Source: Schistosoma haematobium
Taxonomy: Eukaryota > Platyhelminthes > Trematoda > Strigeidida > Schistosomatidae
Reading direction: 5' to 3'
Assembly (NCBI RefSeq): GCF_000699445.3
Contig: NC_067200.1
Span: 18,589,003 to 18,653,002 of the forward strand
DNA: 64,000 bases
The notes below the pieces were generated by a model. That model had not been told where the DNA came from and made no database searches. It saw only the letters and a list, made by a program, of their open reading frames with translations. Position numbers and translations under genes: made by a program. Positions within the stretch are counted from its first letter, which is position 1. Each line of letters opens with the position of its first letter. This document shows positions 45,501 through 57,500 of this stretch, piece by piece.

Positions 45501-48500
45501 GATCATTTGTAGTTCAGTTAATCTGTGAACAGGTTATTTTATATTTTTTGAACAGATATGATCTGAGGAATCTTAGCGCTTTATATAATTCTCGGTAATG
45601 ATAAACAGACCCTGTACTTAGACAGATTCTGTGTATGTAAAGTGGGGTACCAGACTATCTAAATCAAAGTAGTAACTAGACTATTTGTTTTACACAGTGA
45701 AATACCATAGTAACTATTAGTGTGTCTTGTCGATAATTTATGACATTCTGTATAAAGTAGCAATGTAATGTACCATATCATAGTACTGATCAATATAAGA
45801 TTATCTTGAATACATCTACAAACAGTGTATGATATTGTACAACAGTGAACCAATTGAAATCTTAACAGTTATGGTAGAGGAAATTGTTAAAAACAATAGA
45901 ATGGTATTACTATTATGACTGATGAAAGAACACACACAAACTATACTTAGGCTGTTGAAAAATACAAAATATGCTATGCATGTGTGAGTGCCCCCGAATG
46001 CCCTGGTACGGCCGAGAGTGGGGAGAGTCCGCTCTCCCTCTCGAAATACTCTCACACGGCCGCGCGTATACAGCCTCTGTCAGGGAAGTCCTACTCACTG
46101 CCTTCACGTGACCGGCGTGTTATTTACGAAAATGAGAGGACGAAAAGCGAATGTCCGGCGCTTTAATCAGACCCCAAACCAATGGTGCACATGGGCTCCA
46201 GTATCCTGAAGGAACAAATGGCGTTCGAACCAATCGTTGGTCACCGGCTACCATGGGATTGCATCTCCTTACGATGCTCCACTGCCTTGTGGGCTAGACC
46301 TTTAGGTCAAAGGCTAGGGGAGTGGCCCCCTAAGATAACCCCCTGCTTCGGTTTGGGCACCCGAGGAGTATCACAGCCCACACACAAATGATGAACTCTC
46401 TATGTCTATGGAAATTACTTTTCTCGCTTCTAAAAACAATCAATTGATTCAAATTATTATCATTACAATTATTGTCATTATTAATACTATTATTACTACT
46501 ATTATTGTCACTAATATTATTATTATTATTACTATTATTACTATTTTCCACATTATTCACCCTCTTTTATACTTATACAGCAGCTCGTCTTTGGTGGAAA
46601 TTCGACTGTATCTAAACGTTCTCGTGTCACTGTCCGGCTGAAAATTGTATGTTACCACCGAATATGAGTACTGAAGCAGTTTTTCTGAAACCACGTGCGC
46701 CATCCAAACTGGCTGCCTTCAACGTTCGCACACTTATGCAGGTTGGACAACAGATAGGGCTGGCTATGTCTTTGGAAAGTCTTCATATCGATGTCTGCTG
46801 TCTATCCGAGACCCGTATTCAAGACTCTGGTGAAGTACTACAAATTCGCTCTACATCTGTCACTTCAAAAAGTTTGTCTTACGTGCGCTTATCCGGGGAC
46901 CCTGTGGCATCTTCGTCTGGTCTTGCTGGCGTTGGTGTCGCGCTAAGCGCTCGAGCTGAGGCAGCACTAATCGATTGGATCCCTATTAACAGTCGGTTAT
47001 GTGCTGTTAGATTAGAAAGTTCCATCAAAGTGAGAAGAAATCGGCGTGAGAAACGATGTCTTTTCGTCATCTCCGCCTATGCCCCGACAAATTGCAGCCC
47101 GGATGCAATCAAGGATGAGTTTTACCACCAGTTATCTGTTCTTCTCCAGAAAGTGCGTTCGACAGATATTGTAGTACTAGCCGGAGACTTGAATGCTCAG
47201 GTCGGGCGTCTAGGAACAGAAGAGAGTCGTTTAGGTGGCCGATGGGGACTCGTTGGTCGCAGGTCAGATAACGGGGACCGTCTACTGCAACTTTGCACAG
47301 GCCACAACCTGTTTCTGGCTAGCACTAACTTTCGGCACAGTCATCGCCGATGTGCCACCTGGCGTCCTCCCTCTGCATCTCAAGCCTGGACTCAGATTGA
47401 TCACATCGCGATCAGCTACCGCTGGCGTGGTTGTGTACAAGACTGACACTCCTTTTGGAGTACCTATCTGGACTCTGACCATGCCTTGGTCTGCGCCAAT
47501 CTTGCCTTACTTTTCAGTGGACAACGAAGTGACCGCCATCAACGGATTGATATTAGCAAGCTGGTTGCAACTTCTGTTGCAAGTAAATATCGAACCGAGC
47601 TAGCCTCTAGGCTAGCTACCACTCCACCGAAAAGTATAGATGAGCATTGGTTGCAATTGCATGACGCCATCAAAATGGCGGGTACAGTCAGTTGTGGGTT
47701 CGCGAAACGTCCCGCTTGTAACCACTGGGTTTTTTCTGGTTCCTTACAACTCATTGAAGCCCGTCGGTCTACTCCGGGTGACCATGAGTTTGACCATAAA
47801 CGAAGGATGTTACGTAAGGAAATTGGGCAAAGCTTGCGTAGGGACCGAGAAGCCTGGTGGTCGAAGCGTGCTAATGAGCTGGAAGCAGCAGCTGCATCTG
47901 GTAACTACCGGAAGCTCTTCCAACTCATCCGAGCCACTGGCAGCAAGAAGTCTGGTGTGAGTGAAACAATCTGCGAGGATGATGGGATGCCAATCACTAA
48001 CATCCATCGACGTCTTGGACGGTGGGCAGAATTTTTCGAAGGGCAGTTCAACTGGCCTGCTGCTCCGGCAACATCGGTCAGACTGTCCTGCCCTCCATGG
48101 CCGGTGACGACTGATCCACCAAATGAGGAGGAAGTCCGCAAGGAACTCCAACTCTTGAAGCGTTACAAATCACCTGGCCCAGATGACTTACCTCCGGCTC
48201 TTTTTAAAGATGGTGGTGACTTTTTGACTAAGGAATTGACGACGTTGTTTACAAAGGTTTGGGAACTAGAGAGTGTACCAACGTCATGGAATGAGTCGAT
48301 AGTTGTCCCTATCTTTAAAAAGGGTTCACGTCGTTCCTGCAACAACTATCGGGGGATAAGTCTACTTCCGATTGCGTCCAAGCTATTGGCTTCCGTCATT
48401 CTTCGTAGGTTGTTCAAAACCCGAGAAAGATTGACTCGCGAGGAGCAGGCTGGGTTTCGTTCTGGTCGAGGATGTATTGATCATATCTTCACCCTCCGCC

Positions 48501-51500
48501 AAATGTTAGAACACCTTCATACTTATCAAAGGCCAACAATCGTAGTGTTTCTTGATATCAGGGCTGCCTTTGATTCGTTGGACAGGACTGTTCTCTAGGA
48601 TCGTCTATTGAAGAAGGGTGTGCCTGAAAAGTTTATTAACATCCTAAAAGCCCTATATACAAACACCTCAGGCAGAGTGAGGGCATACAACCACCTCTCT
48701 CCATTGTTCCATTCGTGCAGTGGGGTTAGGCAGGGTTGCCCAATCTCACCATTCCTCTCCAACTTTGCCATCGATGACATTCTGGAAACAGCTCTGATGA
48801 ATGTAAGTAATGGTGGTGTGGATCTGTTGCCTGGAGAAAGACTTCTCGACCTTGAGTATGCGGATGATATTGTTTTACTGTGCGATAATGCCCACGCCAT
48901 GCAATCCGCACTTAATCAGTTGGCAGTCTGTGTCCGTAGGTATGGTATGTGCTTTACACCTTCGAAGTGCAAAGTACTTCTACAAAACTGGCAGGATTCT
49001 AATCCTGTACTCACCCTGGATGCTAAGCAGATAGAAGTAGTCGAGAAGTTTGTGTATCTGGGTAGCTGTATAAGTGCTGGTGGGGGTGTGAGTGATGAGA
49101 TCAATGCACGTATAGTGAAAGCCAGAGCGGCTTATGCCAATCTGGACCACCTTTGGCGCCTTCGTGATGTTAGTCTGGCTGTAAAAGGTCGGATCTACAA
49201 CGCGTCGGTGAGAGCAGTTTTGCTCGATGCTTGTGAAACCTGGCCTCTCCGAGTTGAGGACGTTAGACGACTCTCTGCGTTTGATCATCGCTGTCTCCGA
49301 AGGATTGCTGACATTCAGTGGCAACACCATGTCAGTAATGCAGAGGTTCGGCATCGTGTGTTCGGGCACGCAGGCGATAATTCAATTGGTGTCACCATCT
49401 TGAAACACCGACTTCGGTGGCTTGGACATGTTCTCCGAATGTCGTCTCAGAGAATTCCACGTCGTGCATTATTTGCCGACTCTGGGACTGGTTGGAAGAA
49501 GCGGGGAGGTGGTCAGTGCATGACATGGTGTCGTGGTATGAAATAAAGCTGCAAAGGACTGGCTTCTGTTGGTCCTTCACGACTCCCTGGTTGGGGTCTG
49601 AGAGATGGTGGTACACAGTGGATAGAGACGTTATCAGATATGGCTCAGAATAGAAGCCAGTGGCGATCCTGCTGTAACCTTCTTTTACTTTCTTTATAAA
49701 AAGTGGTTGTGTCTCCCTTACCTGAAAGATTTCTTCTGATTGTACCTTTCCGTTCCCTCGTTACTACCACACTACCTTACACCAATCTCTTCGTTATTTT
49801 TCTCTTTTTTTGCGCTCCTTAGCTTTTTTTTCTATTTCTCTTCGAATTCTCATCGTTTTGTGTGGCGCATATATATTGGCGCTCTCTTGTACCAATATTC
49901 ATGTGTTCAAATAAATAAATAAATGTGTGAGTGAGTGAAAAGGTAGCCAGAATATCATTCATATTATAAAATCAAACAAAGTAATTACCTGAAAGCATAA
50001 ATTTTCTGATGCCAAGCAAGTTGTCCACGAATACTATAAGCAACAGCTGTAACAAATTCTCCACCTAAACCTAATTCAGCACAAAGTCTTGAAGCAAATT
50101 GTTCTGGTGAATTATTTGGTTCAGAAAGATCCCATTCAAATTGATCCACTAAAGAAATATTGCCTACATGTATATTTAAACGAATAATAACTCGTGTATC
50201 AGTTTGTCCAACTAGAAAATCATTCATGGGATGAGCATCAATCTGAGGGGGGTTTCAAAAAGGAAGGAAGAATTTACCGAAGACAATATAAAGAAGTTTT
50301 TGTGGAGATTTAACGGACAAAGATAGTTATATTAATGGGGCAAGAGAACCACTGGAAATACAAGATACATTAAGCAGTCGTGTGTTTTTGTTCAAAAATC
50401 GGGATATTGACCACATTAAACGATTAAGTTCAGATCTAATGATGAGTGTGTTACCATTAAAGATGACTTATTTTATAAAAATAAACTGAGTGTATATCAT
50501 GGTGTATGCTACTTATGTCTGTCGACATCAGTAGTATGTAAAACCGATCGGAAGTAGGAAACCCTGGCAGCAGAAGACTAAGAAGATCAAGTTCAAGAGA
50601 ATAGAAAAGAATTACGAATAGGAGGAATCATACAAAATGTAAAGGACGAATGATGGAAGTATTCAATGTATGATTTTCATATTTTACCAAGATATTCTGT
50701 AATTTCGTATTGAATTACATTGGTTATCCCCACATGTGCTCTTGATCACAACGTATCTACAAAATGAAGTTTGATATCACTCACTAGCATGATAAGAGAA
50801 TATAAATATTTTGTGCTTGTCACGTTATAACTACTACTACTACTCTATGATTTTATGACCGGTAGCTGAGATTATATTATCACTTGACTCGATAATCGAT
50901 CGACACAGATTGGATCACTGTATACCAGATACACAATTCACAACCAAATATAGAGAAGTAGAGCATAGATTAGACAATACTTTATCTAACTCAATTACAA
51001 CCAGTCTACAATCTATGAATTCAGAATATAAGTCGATGATAAGAAAGGAAATTACAAATCAAAATAGACAGTAATCCGTATTTGTCTGTCTATGCTCAGT
51101 AGCTGATCACATCTTGCTTTCATTAACCACATATCACTTATTTAGTAAGTACAGTTGCTTTATTCATCCAATATACAGAAGAAGGTATCTGTATATCCTG
51201 ACTATGTATATATGACCTGAGAACTTCAAATAGTCTAAACATTCGAATTAAATTTCACTGAGGATTTCAAGAATTTAATCATCAATCCAATATTCCCTAT
51301 ATAAGGCATTTTATTATACTATCAAACGTATGATATAACCATTGAGAACAAGTTATAATATTATATTAATACGATGAGATGAAATTAGCAAGATAAATAG
51401 TGAATGAGTCAAAATAATGCCACCAAATGCCCTGGTACGGCTGAGGGTAGGGAAAGTCCGTTCCCCCTGTCCAAATGCCCTCACATGGTCAGGGAAGTCC

Positions 51501-54500
51501 TACTCACTGCCTTCTCGTGGCGGGGGTGTTATTTACGAAATCGACAACAACACGTACAGATAAATAATATACTCTCTACTAGTAAGTCTGACTATGATAC
51601 CTAGACTTGCACAGACAAACTGTATGAACTTGGTTGGCATGTAAAACCTTTCTCCTGCGAAGCTTTACTGTTTACGTTCACCTGTCAGTTGGTATAATGA
51701 TATATTATAATTATAATATCTTTAGCTGTGTAATTCAGGACAGGTTCCGCCTTCAGACGATTATATCTAATCTCTACCTTCATGATAGAGAGATATAGTC
51801 GAAAATATAGAGAAATAGATTTGCAAATCAGCGACGATGAGTACCTCGGATGAAAGTGGAGTAAATGATTGAAGTAAAATTAACAGCAGCTGACCGTCAC
51901 GAAACAAGCACGATTCAAATCCTAATGGATATATAAGACTACGTTCGAATACTGAATTATATTTATGATACTATTTAGCCTTTATGATTGCGGCTTACAC
52001 TCAAAGCAGTGGAGTTATGGATGCGCACTGCTGAGGAATTCCACAATAGGCTTAAATAACTTTCCAGTGCTTTCTACCTGTCTAACTAAGGTTACACTAT
52101 GATGTAAACTATAAGATTTAGAGATCTCTCACAAACATTTATACCAATCAAAACCATATTATTTGATTACAGTAAGAAACTCTTAGCACAAAATATTCCA
52201 CTGTAATAAGTTTCCTTATGACTGTATAAAATACCACACTTTTTTTTACCTGTTGTCTCATAGCATTCACAATAGCTGGAACAAAATTTATTGGATTCAA
52301 ATCTAAATCATCACAAAGTACTTCAGCCATTTGTTCCAATGTGATTAATTGTTCATTACGATTCCATGTAAAACAATCACGTAGTTTAACACCATCACAT
52401 TCTATATCTAAACGAATCGGTACTAAACATTCCGGTTGACGTGCATTCTCATGAAATGCAATTGGATCAGAATCATCCAAACAAAAAGGAAACGTAAATG
52501 ATTTACTTGTCTGTCTGGCTACAACATGAAAATGGAAATAAAGAAAGAAACAAGGTGTATTGTTAAGATTTTTAAAAGTCACAGACAGGTAAGTATAATC
52601 ATAGAGAATCTTACGTAGTATCCCTGCACTGAATGAATGGGATAACCGGGTGTCGCCGGCTTTTAATTCTGCCCTCAAATACCCCGTTAAGGTCAAGGAT
52701 AGAGAGAGTTCGCTCTTCCTTTCGAAATACTCTCAAATGGTCACGCATATAGAGACACTAACAGAGAAGTCTTACTCATCGCTTTCCCGCGGCAGCGTTG
52801 TTGTTTACGAAATTGAAAGGACGAAAAACAAATTTCCGGCGCGTTAACTGGGTTGGTGGGTAAGGATCTACCTAAAGGATTTGGAGAACCCTCATTCCAA
52901 ACCAATGGAGCATACGGGCTCCAGGATCCTCAGGGAGCAAATGGCGTATGAACTTATTTACAATTGATTGATCAGAATGTGTTTTGTGGAGATTTTTAGA
53001 AATTTTCACAGATTGAACTCATGAGTCAGTTGAAGCTAGACCACCATTGAAAACCTGGAAGCACTGGACGGCCGTTTCGTCCTAGTATGGGACTCCTCAG
53101 CAGTGCGCATCCACGACCCCGCACCACCCGGGGCTCGAACCCACATTCTGATAATAATAATCACCTGCTCACTAGTGACTGACTTCAGGAGACACTTCTG
53201 GAGTTCTAGTGAGAAGTCGTTACCAGTGGAGTTCAACCAGGTCTGTTGTGAGATAGGAACTCACTAAAGACAATGGTGTACGGTAGCGCAACTTCGTGGA
53301 TTGGTTGAAGTTAGACATTAACACCGTTGGATGCCGGCTCAGTGGTTTAATGGTTAAGTGCTCGCGCGCGAAGCCAGTAGGTCCTGGGTTCGAGCCCCGG
53401 GTGGTGAGGGGTCGTGGATGCGCACTGCTGAGGAGTCCCATACTAGGACGAAACGGCCGTTCAGTGCTTCCAGGTTTTCAATGGTGGTCTAGCTTCAACT
53501 GACTCATGAGTTCAATCTGTGAAAATTGATTGATCATTAGGTGGTAATCAATGTCACGTATGTCAGGTCCTTCTTCGTGCAGATCGAATCCTGTCGACCA
53601 AGTTGCAATGGTAACATCTCTAACTGTGAAGCTGGGTGACACGGAATCGAATCTGTCAGGGAGCATCAGTTCCCTGAAGATTACAGGTACACCTTGCTGA
53701 CGAGTATCAAGTAGCACGAAACCTAGGTCCAGGGTTTCCTGTTGACTACCTCTAACCACCATCGTATGAACCTATTGTTGGTCACCGGCTACCATGGGCA
53801 TGCATCTCCTAACACTGCCACACTGCCTTGTGGATTATACCTCTAAGTCAAAGGCTCGGGGGATGGCTCCCTAATAAAGCCAGTTGTTTCGGTTTGGGGA
53901 CCCGGGCATTATCTCAGTCCTTACAAATTTTGTGTGACACATACATATTTTGGTGCCCTTTTGTATCTATGTTTACGTTGACATAAATAAAATCAGACTT
54001 CATGTATTGGTTTAATAACTTACTAATCAACTACTTGTTAGTATGTAAACTGAAAATAGGGAATTTAGATTTTTGAACTCAAACTGTTGGGGATGGTAGA
54101 TCCCTGGAAATCACTTGGTAGACATTTTATTTGTATAATTTTATCTTGGAAATTTGAGTTTCTCGTTTTTGTGCCAAAAGCGCCCATCTTCATCTTCAGA
54201 TTGTATTTCACACTTAAAGGGACCCTAAATGTCATTGGTTCGTTCCCTCTTTTAGTATGCTATTTTATGACGCTTCTTAAGGACATTTTTGGGCCGTATA
54301 TATACGCTTGAGTTATGTGCCTGTTGTTATTCGTGCTTTTGGCTGTTTTTGGAATATACATTTCCCTCATCTGAACCAGGTCTTCTCCCTCTAGTTAGCG
54401 GGGCTGGGACGCATCGGAATAGTTTAGCTTGTCTTGTTATTGAGTCGCTGACTTTTCGTTTTGTTTGCCTATGTAAGTGAATTCGTAATCTTTCCAAACA

Positions 54501-57500
54501 TGGCATAAACAATACTAATAATCAAGAAAACATGACTTACCAGTTCTCAATCGACTGATAGGGGTTGGACAAGGAACTGAGTCCAAATGAAATGATGTGT
54601 TTGGAGTTGAACCAACACCAAGCCACCTGCTATCTCTTCTTGACTTAAAATTCCCACTTGCAGTTGTATGATCAATGACACCGGAAGTGTTCATAACACC
54701 TGGTAGCGTTGCTGACGTCGCTGAATTAGCACTTGAACCAAGACTTGTTCGACCGACAGATGCGAAACCAACATTCGATTTAGGAGTTGCATTCGAGTTG
54801 AAATTTCGTAAACTACTGGAGCTCATATTTAAATTATTAGAGATTGATGAACAGTCTTTTGCAGTAAGCTCCCCACTTTTTAAATCTGCTAACCGATCTT
54901 GATCACAAATAATTTCATTAACCTCATATGTGCGTAAAAGCATAGCATTGGTAGCAGTTATAGGAGTTGCCAACCCTATTTTGTGTTAAATAAGTTAAAA
55001 TAAGTAAAAAAATTCAAGAAAACTATATTTTACATTAATTAATGCAAAACAATTATTGAGTACTTGAATTTGAGTCACAACTTTAAACATGAAGATTAAA
55101 TTGATGTTTAGTCTCCCAAGTTCAAGTTTATGGGACTTTGTTGATCATATAACTCACTACTTAGGAAATAAGCATTTCAACTGAATGGTAACAATTCAAA
55201 TGTCTCTACAGTTTTTGAGCAACTAGCCTCATTTATTTGAAGCTCTACAATGTTGAATGGTATATTTCATTTGAATGATTTAGAGTATATCGAAACCGCG
55301 ATAAAAACTATCACCACATAATAGAGAATTAGTATCAACCATCATCTATACAATATACTCTAAGTAAAACGTATACCACTCTTCCTTTATCAGCATTCAA
55401 GAAAACTTGAATCACAGAGGAGAACACATAGATATTGGTACAAGGAGGCACCAAATACATATGCGCCACATAAATCATTCGATTTGTGCAAGGGCTGTGA
55501 TACTGCCCAGGTGCCCAAACCGAAACAGGTGGTTTTCTTAGGGGACCACTCCCCGAGCCTTCGACTTAAAGGTCTGATCCACAAGACAGTGGAGCATCGT
55601 GAGGAGATGCACTCCTATGGTAGCCGGTGACCAAGAAATTGGTTCACACGCCATTTGTTCCTTCAGGATGCTGGAGCCCATGTGCACCATTGGTTTGGGG
55701 TCCGGTTAAAGCGCCGGACATTCGCTTTTCGTTCTCTCATTTTCGTAAACAACACGCCGGTCACGTGAAGGCAGTGAGTAGGACTTCCCTGGCAGAGGCT
55801 ATATACGCGTGGCCATGTGAGAGCATTTGGAGAGGAAGAGCGGACTCTCCTCATTCTCGGCCGTACAAGGGCATTCGGGGGTTTTACTTACAAATTCAAT
55901 CACTTACTATAACATTCCTAATTCCACACTTAAAACTGAATCCTGAAAAGAAGAAAAACATGTAGTAAGCTTTTTTAATCAAAATAATTAAAGTTTAGTG
56001 AATATTTCACCCATTAACATGATAGTGAGGAATTGCCAATACCTTTAAAACGATCATCGAGCTGGGTTTTTATGTAAACATTATCAAGTTCTTACAGCGT
56101 TGCACATTTTGGACCGGGAAATCAAGGTCTGGATTTGATTATACGGACAATCAAATATTGAGATACTTAAACAAGAACTCAGATGTGTTGAGAAAGGAAG
56201 TGTTTGATTCCATTCGTTATAGACTGCCTCTCTCTTAAACGTTTCAACTTAAATTGGATCGACGAAGATTGTCGGAACATGAACGTAACATCTCATTAAC
56301 AGAATACTCGTCGCACAAATTATCTGATGACGAACTTGAAAAATTTAAGCAATATGTTGATACTGTTGTGAGATGTTCTTATGACATGACTTTGAAGTTA
56401 GTAAACAGTCCTTTCTCAACACATTTGAGTTCTTGTTCAACTATCCAAGTATTTCATTATCTATATATCAAATACAGACCTTGATTCCCCGGTCTAAAAT
56501 TTACAACGCTAGAATAAGCTGATGAAATTCATTTACTAACCGAATCCGAAAAACTCATCAGGCAAATTTCAAAAGAAATCATATTTACTCACCCATTTGA
56601 ATTAGTTTCTCTTTTTCTTCAGGAGTAACTAACCGTTTCCATAAATTTGGATATTTTTTAAATAATTCTTTACGAAATAAGCGCAGATATCGACCCACCT
56701 AATAAATAAAATAACCAATAGTGATACTATGAATTCGTGAAACTACCACTACAGTAGTTTATTAAATCCTAGTGTCAATTAGAAGTGAAGCAGTTTTAGG
56801 AAGAAAACATACAGTAGCATATTAGTTCAATTTGGATAACAAGAGAGTAAAGATTACCACACGTTATACTAACACGGCGGGTTGATCAATTCTGTTCACC
56901 AAAATCAACAACAGGAAATTATGAAATGTATTCACTAATAATAGTTAACGCATGATTTGACAGCTTGATGAAGGAATAACGTTGTAAAGTTTGGAATGAT
57001 AAAGTGGATTCAAATTTTAATGAGAACATCAAGATTTATTAAAATATTGATATATTTAGGCAACGAGTTTCACATAAGTACCCACCACTAGCTATCAATA
57101 TAGAAATATCCCGAAACAGATATAAAAGTCGTTCAGGTTTACATGTTTCAAAGTTAACCATAAAAATGTCACGGTTTTATAATTTCATAATAAAATCTGA
57201 CGATAAATGGATTATCAGTTTAGGGGTTGTGGAGATTGTTAAGTTTTTGATTGAAATCATGAATCAAAATTCTTGGAGTTCTGGTGAGAGGCCGTGACCA
57301 GTGGAGCTAATCCGTGTCGGGTAGAAACAGATGTCTACCTCAGTACAATGGAAGATGGTCGCGCAATTTCGTGGATTGGTTGAGGTCAAACATTAACACC
57401 ATTGGATGCCGGCTCAGTGGTCTAGTTGGTTAAGCGCCTGACGCGAGACTGATAGGTACTGGGTTCGAATCTCGCGGGGTGCGGGATCGTGGATGCGCAC

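Larger units (their letters stand above)
45991..49922 (+). mobile_element. LINE-B: full-length RTE-like retrotransposon with 11-bp target-site duplication
   Basis: ATGTGTGAGTG at 45980-45990 and 49923-49933 brackets the whole unit. The first ~400 bp (45991-46390) are the short repeat's 5' part. Then come a (TTA)n tract, the endonuclease-RT frame, a 3' UTR, the short repeat's 3' part (TGTGGCGCATATATATTGGC) and an AAAT-type tail. 3.93 kb. Opposite in orientation to SMARCB1, in intron 5. Three nonsense codons and no frameshift. Confidence 0.93.
53225..53545 (+). mobile_element. Hammerhead SINE, full tRNA-like head
   Basis: 5' module (ACCAGTGGAG, TGGATTGGTTGAAG), box A (GGCTCAGTGGTTTAATGG), box B (GGGTTCGAGCCCC), hammerhead 53422-53467, and a conserved 3' tail (GGTGGTCTAGCTTCAACTGA). 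Confidence 0.85.
52954..53762. mobile_element. 809-bp nested insertion, itself containing a hammerhead element
   Basis: Bounded by the CGTATGAAC duplication. Its right part (53537-53762) has a minus-strand open frame ([37 protein letters not shown]) that looks like transposon coding debris of unassigned class. The hammerhead element interrupts it with its own AATTGATTGATCA duplication (52962-52974, 53524-53536). Confidence 0.65.
52668..54000 (+). repeat. Short LINE-B-derived repeat split by a nested insertion
   Basis: 52668-52953 is the 5' part and 53763-54000 the 3' part. CGTATGAAC occurs at both edges of the interruption (52945-52953 and 53763-53771), a 9-bp target duplication. SMARCB1 intron 3. 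Confidence 0.85.

Noticed and set aside
46449..46556. Triplet tract as a CRISPR or satellite array
   Set aside because: Simple ATT-type microsatellite inside LINE-B; no spacers.
57410..57490. tRNA gene-like box A/box B sequence
   Set aside because: The boxes are the SINE head; the cloverleaf is not complete and the same module recurs in every SINE copy.
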